Origin: Mycolicibacterium mageritense
Lineage (GTDB): Bacteria > Actinomycetota > Actinomycetes > Mycobacteriales > Mycobacteriaceae
Assembly: GCF_010727475.1 (NCBI RefSeq)
Contig: NZ_AP022567.1
Coordinates: 310,001-374,000, forward strand
DNA: 64,000 nt
Reading direction: 5' to 3'
Numbering within the stretch: position 1 is the stretch's first letter; every line of letters begins with the position of its first letter. The translations under genes were made by a program, and so were the position numbers. The notes below the pieces were generated by a model. That model did not search any database. It was not told the DNA's origin and saw only the letters and a program-made list of their open reading frames with translations. This document shows, one piece after another, positions 58,496 through 64,000 of this stretch.

Positions 58496-59605
58496 ATGCC
58501 GTCATTCCGCGCGCTACCGCCCTCCCTGCTGCGGCCGGCCTCCCGGTCGCGCGCCGCGACGAGCACCGATGCCAAGGCCATTCACGTCCCGGTGGCCCGG
58601 GCCATGGTGGACTGCGGGGTGTACTGCGACGGCGGACGGCTGCCCGGCAAATACACGCACGCCGCCGCGCTCACCAAGGTCCGAGAGTTGGAGGCCGAAG
58701 GCAAGCGCGCGTTCGTCTGGATCGGACTGCACGAACCCGACGAGTTCCAGATGCAAGCGGTCGCGGATGTTTTCGGGCTGCACGAGCTGGCCGTCGAGGA
58801 TGCCGTCCACGCCCACCAGCGCCCGAAACTGGAGCGGTACGACAAGACGCTGTTCCTGGTGCTCAAGACCATCAACTACGTCGAGCACGAATCGGTGGCC
58901 AACGCCCGCGAGATCGTCGAGACCGGCGAGATCATGATCTTCGTCGGGCCGGACTTCGTGGTGACCGTCCGCCACGGTGAACACGGCGGGCTGGCCGGGG
59001 TGCGCAAACGGCTCGACTCCACACCGGCCATCCTCAAACTGGGCCCGTTCGCGGTCATGCACGCGATCGCCGACCACGTCGTGGACCACTACCTCGATGT
59101 CACCGATCTCATCGAGACCGACATCGATCAGATGGAAGAAGACATCTTCTCGCCGCTCACGCAGACCAACATCGAGTGCATCTACCTGCTCAAGCGCGAA
59201 GTGGTCGAGATGCGCAGGGCGGTCGGCCCGCTCACGCTGGCGCTGCAGCGGCTGCTCAGCGACCACAACGACCTGATCTCGGTCGAGGTGCGCCGGTACA
59301 TGCGCGACGTGCACGACCACAACGTGCAGGCCTCGGAGCGGGTCACGAGCTACGACGACATGCTCAGCTCACTCGTGCAGGCCGCGCTCGGCAAGGTCGC
59401 GATGCAGCAGAACGTCGACATGCGCAAGATCTCGGCCTATGTGGCGATCGCGGCCGTGCCGACCATGATCGCGGGCATCTACGGCATGAACTTCGAACAC
59501 ATGCCCGAACTCAAAGAGGTCTGGGGCTATCCCGCGGTCCTCGCCCTGATGGTCGCCATCTGCGCGTTCCTCTACGCCACGTTCCGCCGCAACCACTGGC
59601 TCTAA
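58496..59605 (+). CDS. corA: CorA magnesium/cobalt transport protein
   Basis: 369 aa. The long N-terminal cytoplasmic domain is followed by a stalk helix and two C-terminal membrane helices. The selectivity motif YGMNFEHMPEL is near 328. CorA forms a pentameric Mg2+ channel. ATG at 58496 is preceded by GGGAGG. It is convergent with the SUFU-domain gene (stops overlap by 4 bases). Confidence 0.93.
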   Translation: MPSFRALPPSLLRPASRSRAATSTDAKAIHVPVARAMVDCGVYCDGGRLPGKYTHAAALTKVRELEAEGKRAFVWIGLHEPDEFQMQAVADVFGLHELAVEDAVHAHQRPKLERYDKTLFLVLKTINYVEHESVANAREIVETGEIMIFVGPDFVVTVRHGEHGGLAGVRKRLDSTPAILKLGPFAVMHAIADHVVDHYLDVTDLIETDIDQMEEDIFSPLTQTNIECIYLLKREVVEMRRAVGPLTLALQRLLSDHNDLISVEVRRYMRDVHDHNVQASERVTSYDDMLSSLVQAALGKVAMQQNVDMRKISAYVAIAAVPTMIAGIYGMNFEHMPELKEVWGYPAVLALMVAICAFLYATFRRNHWL

Positions 59606-60207
59606 CTGGGTGACGCGGCCCGCCGGGTGGGGTCCAGCACGTCCACCCCGTCCGTCTGCCATGCCTCGCGCATCGCGTCGGCCCCCTTCAGCCGCACCCA
59701 CGCGGCCTCGGTCGGGGTGATCGGCGTCGCCGCCAGCACGGCCACGGGCGACAACGGCTCCGGCAGGGCGACCTCACCGATAGCGCTGGGGCCCAACAGG
59801 AATGCCGTGAACGGTGCCGCTTCGAACAGCGGGGTCTCCAAGTCGACCAGCGCGTCGGGCTCCAGGATCAGCCCCTCGACCGCGGGCGCGGCAGCCAGCA
59901 CGGCCAGCGACCGGGCCAGCCCCGACGGGGTCGGCCCCCGCAGCGACACCGTCACCTCGGCGCGCGGACCCCGGATCGGATCCGACACCAGCTCGGTGGG
60001 GTCGAACATCGGGTGCCGCGAACATCCAAGCGTCACATAGTGATACACGTCCTCGGCGGCTGCGCTCAGATCCGGGCCGAACCGCAGCACGTCGACACGT
60101 TCGGTACCGAGGAACGTGACGCTGGCGCTCACGGGTTCGGCGGTGATGCCCGCCGCCGAGTAATACTCGGTCAGCCTGTCCCGCACCGCGGCCAGAACGT
60201 CGATCAC
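59602..60207 (-). CDS. Suppressor-of-fused (SUFU) domain protein
   Basis: 201 aa. It matches the bacterial SUFU-like family (DVYHYVTLGCSRHPM, then ELVSDP and a C-terminal LLGPSAIGE...LSPVAVLAATPITP pattern). Bacterial members occur in polymorphic-toxin immunity and in stand-alone genes; function is unknown. GTG at 60207 overlaps the sugC stop (GTGA), so it is translated from the sugABC transcript. I do not recall this gene at the H37Rv locus. Confidence 0.78.
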   Translation of the reverse strand: MIDVLAAVRDRLTEYYSAAGITAEPVSASVTFLGTERVDVLRFGPDLSAAAEDVYHYVTLGCSRHPMFDPTELVSDPIRGPRAEVTVSLRGPTPSGLARSLAVLAAAPAVEGLILEPDALVDLETPLFEAAPFTAFLLGPSAIGEVALPEPLSPVAVLAATPITPTEAAWVRLKGADAMREAWQTDGVDVLDPTRRAASPS

Positions 60208-61514
60208 TCGGAATCGGTGGTTTCGCCGGACTTCTCGGTCGCAGTGTCGTCGGAGTCGGTGTCCTGTGCGTCGGCGTCGGGTGTCTCGGCGGCGGGTTCG
60301 GCGTCTTCGACGGGCGCCTCGGCGGGCGCCTCCGTCTCGACGACCCGGGTCAGGTTGATGCCGGTGTCCGCGTCGAAGATCACCAGTTTGGACGTATCGA
60401 AGGCGAGCTCGACCTGCTGACCCGCTGTCACCTTCGATTCTGCGGAAACCCTTGCCACGAACTCGTTTTCCCCGGCACCCGAGTCGGCCGCCAACTCGGC
60501 CAGCTGGGCGGCCTGGGCGCCTGCGCCCTCGGTGGTGAAGTGGACGTATTTGTCCGCGCCGAGGGATTCCACGATGTCGGCACGCACCGTGAAGCTCAGT
60601 GCCCGGATCCGGGCGTACCCGTCGAGCAGCGACGCGTCCTCCAGGTGCTCGGGGCGGATCCCGACGATGATGTTCTTGGACTGCCGATGGCGGGCCAGCT
60701 GATCGTGCACGGCCTGGGTAAGGGTGACCTCGCCGAACGGCAGGCGCACGCCCACGTCGGTGAATGTGGCCGGGAAGAAGTTCATCGCGGGTGAGCCGAT
60801 GAAACCGGCGACGAACAGGTTGGCCGGGTTGGTGTACAGCTCGTCGGGCGTGCCGATCTGCTGTACCTCGCCGGCCAGCAGCACCACCACGCGGTCGCCC
60901 AACGTCATGGCCTCGGTCTGGTCGTGCGTGACGTAGACCGTCGTGGTGCCCAGCCGGCTCTGCAACCGGGCGATCTCGGCACGCATCTGCACGCGCAGCT
61001 TGGCGTCGAGGTTCGACAGCGGCTCGTCCATCAGGAATGCCTTGGGGCTGCGCACGATTGCGCGTCCCATCGCGACGCGCTGCCGCTGACCACCGGACAG
61101 CTGCGCGGGCTTGCGGTCCAGCAGTTCGGTGAGGTCGAGGATCTTGGCGGTCTCCTCGACCTTGGCCGCGATCTGGTCCTTCTTGAGTTTGGCCAGGGTC
61201 AGCGGGAATGCGATGTTCTGCCGCACCGTCATGTGCGGGTACAGCGCGTAGGACTGGAACACCATGGCGATGTCGCGGTCTTTGGGGGCCTTGTCATTGA
61301 CCCGCTGGCCGCCGATGCGCAGCTCGCCCGACGAGATGTCCTCAAGTCCGGCAATCATGTTCAGCGTCGTCGACTTACCGCATCCCGACGGCCCCACCAG
61401 GATGATGAACTCGCCGTCGGCGATCGTCATCGAGAATTCCTTGACGGCCTGCCTGACACCGCCTGCGCCGTCTGGGTAACTCTTGGTCACCCGGTCCAAC
61501 ACGATTTCGGCCAT
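60204..61514 (-). CDS. sugC: Trehalose ABC importer ATPase SugC
   Basis: 436 aa. Walker A GPSGCGKST (about 41-49), Q-loop FQSYALYPHM, signature LSGGQRQR, Walker B FLMDEP and H-loop VTHDQTEAM are all present. The C-terminal OB-like regulatory domain is of the MalK/UgpC type. The last about 45 residues are an Ala/Glu/Asp-rich tail that is longer than in SugC proteins of about 390-406 aa. It powers recycling of trehalose released from the cell envelope. Confidence 0.94.
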   Translation of the reverse strand: MAEIVLDRVTKSYPDGAGGVRQAVKEFSMTIADGEFIILVGPSGCGKSTTLNMIAGLEDISSGELRIGGQRVNDKAPKDRDIAMVFQSYALYPHMTVRQNIAFPLTLAKLKKDQIAAKVEETAKILDLTELLDRKPAQLSGGQRQRVAMGRAIVRSPKAFLMDEPLSNLDAKLRVQMRAEIARLQSRLGTTTVYVTHDQTEAMTLGDRVVVLLAGEVQQIGTPDELYTNPANLFVAGFIGSPAMNFFPATFTDVGVRLPFGEVTLTQAVHDQLARHRQSKNIIVGIRPEHLEDASLLDGYARIRALSFTVRADIVESLGADKYVHFTTEGAGAQAAQLAELAADSGAGENEFVARVSAESKVTAGQQVELAFDTSKLVIFDADTGINLTRVVETEAPAEAPVEDAEPAAETPDADAQDTDSDDTATEKSGETTDSE

Positions 61515-61518
61515 CGAC

Positions 61519-62355
61519 CTACCCCTTTACCGCACCGGATGTCAGGCCAGCGACGATCCGCCGCTGGAAGATGAGAACAAAGATGATGATCGGGATGGTG
61601 ATGACCATCGCGCCCGCCGCGATCGACCCCGTCGGCTCCTCGAACTGCGAACTGCCCGTGAAGTTCGCGATCGCCACCGGCGCGGTGATCGCGCGCTGGG
61701 TCGCGGTGAGCGACAACGCCAGCAGCAGGTCGTTCCACGCGAAGATGAACACCAGGATGGCCGCGGTCACGATGCCCGGCGCCGCCAACGGCGCGATCAC
61801 CTTGCGGAACGCCTGGGCCGGCGTGGCGCCGTCCATCTTCGCGGCCTTCTCCAGATCCCAGGGGATCTCCCGGAAGAACGCCGAGAGCGTGTAGATCGCC
61901 AACGGCAGCGCGAACGTGATGTACGGGATGATCAGCCCGGGCCAGGTGTCGAACAGCCCGAGTGCGCGCTCGATGTTGAACAGCGGTGTCACCAGTGAGA
62001 CCTGCGGGAACATCGCGATCAGCAGGGCCACGCCGACCAGCAGGCGCTTACCCGGAAACGCCAGCCGGGCCACGGCGTAGGCCGCCATGCCGCCGACGAT
62101 CACCGCGATCACCGTGGTGATCAGCCCGATGCCGATCGAGTTGACCAACGCCGAGGTGAACATGTCACCCGTGAAGATGCCCTTGTAGTTGTCGAACGTG
62201 ATCTGAGCCGGAATCAGCTTGCCGTCCTTGACACTTGAGGTCGGCTTCAGCGACAGCGACAGGATCCACAGCACCGGCAGCAGTGCGTAGACGACCACCA
62301 GGATGTTGATCAGGCCCCAGCCGGTGGCTCGCCGCGCGTTCACCCGTTCGCTCAT
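61519..62355 (-). CDS. sugB: Trehalose ABC importer permease SugB
   Basis: 278-aa membrane permease with six helices. The ATPase-contact loop (EAA motif) is LEKAAKMDGATPAQAFRKVI. ATG at 62355 overlaps the sugA stop (ATGA). It ends 4 bases before sugC. It forms the transmembrane channel with SugA. Confidence 0.93.
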   Translation of the reverse strand: MSERVNARRATGWGLINILVVVYALLPVLWILSLSLKPTSSVKDGKLIPAQITFDNYKGIFTGDMFTSALVNSIGIGLITTVIAVIVGGMAAYAVARLAFPGKRLLVGVALLIAMFPQVSLVTPLFNIERALGLFDTWPGLIIPYITFALPLAIYTLSAFFREIPWDLEKAAKMDGATPAQAFRKVIAPLAAPGIVTAAILVFIFAWNDLLLALSLTATQRAITAPVAIANFTGSSQFEEPTGSIAAGAMVITIPIIIFVLIFQRRIVAGLTSGAVKG

Positions 62356-63248
62356 CGGTTTCCCTCCGCGTCTGCACCGGGCGCCGACGCACCGAAGACC
62401 TTGATGAAGACGAACGCGATGACGGCCACCGACAGGAAGATCAACACGCTGATGGCCGAACCCAATCCGAGGTTGAACGCCTTGAACAGGTTGTCGTAGC
62501 CGAGGATCGAGACCGAACCGGTGTTGTTGGCGCCACCGGTGAGGACGTAGATGTTGTCGAAGATCCGGAACGCGTCGAGCGTACGGAACAGCAGCGCGAC
62601 CAGGATGGCCGGTTTGATCAGCGGCAGAATCACTTTCACCAGCCGCTTCCACGCGCCCGCGCCGTCGACCTGCGCGGCGTTGAGCAGATCCTGCGGCACC
62701 AGAGCCAGGCCGGCGAGCAACAGCAGCGCCATGAACGGCGTGGTCTTCCACACCTCCGCGAGAATCACGATGGCGAGCGACGGCAGCTGTTCGGTCAGCG
62801 GTGCACTGCCCTCGGGCAGCAGATTGGCCAGGTATCCGGTGCCGGGTGTCCAGGCGTAGTACCAGCTGTAGGACGCCGCGACGGTCACGATGCCGTACGG
62901 GATGAGGATCGCCGTACGCACCGTGCCCTTGCCGAAGATCGTGCGGTGCATGACGAGTGCCAGCGCCATACCGAGCACGAACTCGATCGACACCGAGATG
63001 ACCGTGATGGCGAGCGTCACCACGAACGCCGTCCACCAGTATCGGTCGGTGAGGATGGTCTGGTAGTTGGCGAGCCCGACGAACGCGGTGTCCCCCGGCG
63101 CGGCGAGGTTGTAGCGCTGCAGGCTCAGCCAGATCGCGTACCCGATCGGGTAGGCCGTGACCGCGAGCATCAGGGTGACCGCGGGCGCGATGAGCGCGAA
63201 CGCCAACCGCCGTTCGGACTTGCGGTCGTCGCTTATCGGAGCTGTCAT
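62352..63248 (-). CDS. sugA: Trehalose ABC importer permease SugA
   Basis: 298-aa membrane permease with six helices. The EAA loop is LLNAAQVDGAGAWKRLVKVI. ATG at 63248, 28 bases after the lpqY stop. It pairs with SugB; order and overlaps match the lpqY-sugA-sugB-sugC operon required for trehalose uptake in mycobacteria. Confidence 0.93.
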   Translation of the reverse strand: MTAPISDDRKSERRLAFALIAPAVTLMLAVTAYPIGYAIWLSLQRYNLAAPGDTAFVGLANYQTILTDRYWWTAFVVTLAITVISVSIEFVLGMALALVMHRTIFGKGTVRTAILIPYGIVTVAASYSWYYAWTPGTGYLANLLPEGSAPLTEQLPSLAIVILAEVWKTTPFMALLLLAGLALVPQDLLNAAQVDGAGAWKRLVKVILPLIKPAILVALLFRTLDAFRIFDNIYVLTGGANNTGSVSILGYDNLFKAFNLGLGSAISVLIFLSVAVIAFVFIKVFGASAPGADAEGNR

Positions 63249-63276
63249 GTCGACTCCTCGCGCAAGCGCTCGTCGG

Positions 63277-64000
63277 TCATGGGATCAGCCCCTTGCCATC
63301 GATCGCCTTCTGGACCTGCTCGGCCAACTCGTCGGCCGTGCGGTCGGGGTCGATCTCGGTGATCGGCGCGAGCGTGGCCGAGATCCGGGTCGACACCGCC
63401 TGGTACACCGGCGTGGCGGGCCGCACCGCGGCGTTGGTCAACTGCTCGCAGATGATGGCGTACTGCGGGTACTTGGCCTGGAACGCCGGGTCGTCGTAAA
63501 GCGACTCGCGCACCGCGGGCAGCCCGCCCTCGACCGACGTGTAGCGCTGGTTCTCCACGTTGCGCAGGCACCGGATGGCCTCGAACGCCTCGGCCTTGTG
63601 CTGGCTGGTGGCCGCGACCGCCAGGTTGAGCCCGCCGAGCGTGACCTTCGCGGGCTCACCGTCGACCACGCCCGGGTAGTTGGCGAACCCGAACACCTCT
63701 TTGCTGGCGTCGTAGGCGGCCTGGAACTGCTCGTCGGTCGGCGAGAACGTGCCGACGTCGTTGATGGCGCCCTTGAGATCGGGCCGCTGGTCGAGCGGCA
63801 GGAAATTGACGCCGCCCTTGACCGCGTTCTCCAGCAGCGAGGGCAGCACGAACGGCCAGTTCACCTCCAGGGCGGCTTTGCCCTGTTCGAGGGCCAACCG
63901 CGCGGTGGCCTCGTCGGTCTGGGTCACCGACGGGTCCGCGCCCGGTGCGGTGGCGACCGACTTGATGATCTGCAGCGCCTTGACCGTCGCCGCGCGGTGT
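63277..64000 (-). CDS. lpqY: Trehalose-binding lipoprotein LpqY, 5' end outside window
   Basis: The C-terminal 240 residues of the substrate-binding protein. The frame continues to base 64000 without a start of its own (VKALQIIKSVATAP is encoded near the edge). LEQGKAALEVNWPFVLPSLL and GGLNLAVAATSQHKAEAFE fit family 1 sugar-binding proteins. The signal peptide and lipobox are outside. LpqY captures trehalose on the outer face of the membrane for SugABC. Confidence 0.92.
   Translation of the reverse strand, partial: HRAATVKALQIIKSVATAPGADPSVTQTDEATARLALEQGKAALEVNWPFVLPSLLENAVKGGVNFLPLDQRPDLKGAINDVGTFSPTDEQFQAAYDASKEVFGFANYPGVVDGEPAKVTLGGLNLAVAATSQHKAEAFEAIRCLRNVENQRYTSVEGGLPAVRESLYDDPAFQAKYPQYAIICEQLTNAAVRPATPVYQAVSTRISATLAPITEIDPDRTADELAEQVQKAIDGKGLIP

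Overview
The window looks like the chromosome of a fast-growing mycobacterium close to Mycolicibacterium smegmatis. It has high G+C, many GTG and TTG starts, 4-base ATGA/GTGA gene overlaps, and typical mycobacterial genes: Kgd, LpqY-SugABC, LprE, LpqZ, CYP130, Tap, UdgB and the pH-sensing adenylyl cyclase. From memory of the H37Rv map, most of the backbone runs in the reverse order of Rv1235-Rv1264, with accessory blocks inserted. No RNA gene, CRISPR array or intact insertion sequence was recognised.

Layout. 1-4.2 kb: sensor kinase (cut by the window edge), Met/His-rich DUF305 lipoprotein, Rv1264-type adenylyl cyclase, GAF-domain AcoR-like regulator. 4.2-8.0 kb: probable acetoin/2,3-butanediol dehydrogenase pair, divergent from a flavin monooxygenase across a striking four-hexamer operator. 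8.1-16.1 kb: polysaccharide deacetylase, deoxyinosine glycosylase, L7/L12-like protein, AraC and VOC genes, MbtM-like acyl-AMP ligase, HIT protein, a broken F420-dependent nitroreductase, a secreted octapeptide-repeat protein, a membrane-anchored hypothetical and an LLM-family oxidoreductase. 16.1-19.7 kb: UdgB, Tap efflux pump and a GlcD-like FAD oxidase.

19.7-28.8 kb is accessory: rhomboid protease, two TetR-controlled groups (SDR; amidohydrolase plus quinone oxidoreductase), then a lower-G+C island with a DNA N6-adenine methyltransferase, a PD-(D/E)XK nuclease-like partner and a small Cys-cluster ORF. This two- or three-gene restriction-modification-like cassette is the best candidate for an undescribed system.

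28.8-39.2 kb: CYP130 with its TetR regulator, MarR with an oxidoreductase, an IdeR-boxed siderophore-interacting protein, and a tightly coupled five-gene operon (DeaD helicase, acyltransferase, single-domain AraC, VOC, UvrA2). 39.2-48.1 kb: LprE, a nuclease-helicase coupled to a second GlcD-like oxidase, and two MFS exporters. 48.2-64 kb: Rv1249c-like membrane protein, kgd with a very strong terminator, an MHS transporter, methionine aminopeptidase divergent from an XRE regulator across twin palindromes, SDR, LpqZ, malic enzyme, CorA, a SUFU-domain protein, and the trehalose importer sugC-sugB-sugA-lpqY (lpqY cut by the window end).

Gene starts were chosen by family fit, overlaps and visible ribosome-binding sites. 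G+C statements rest on hand counts of sampled lines.
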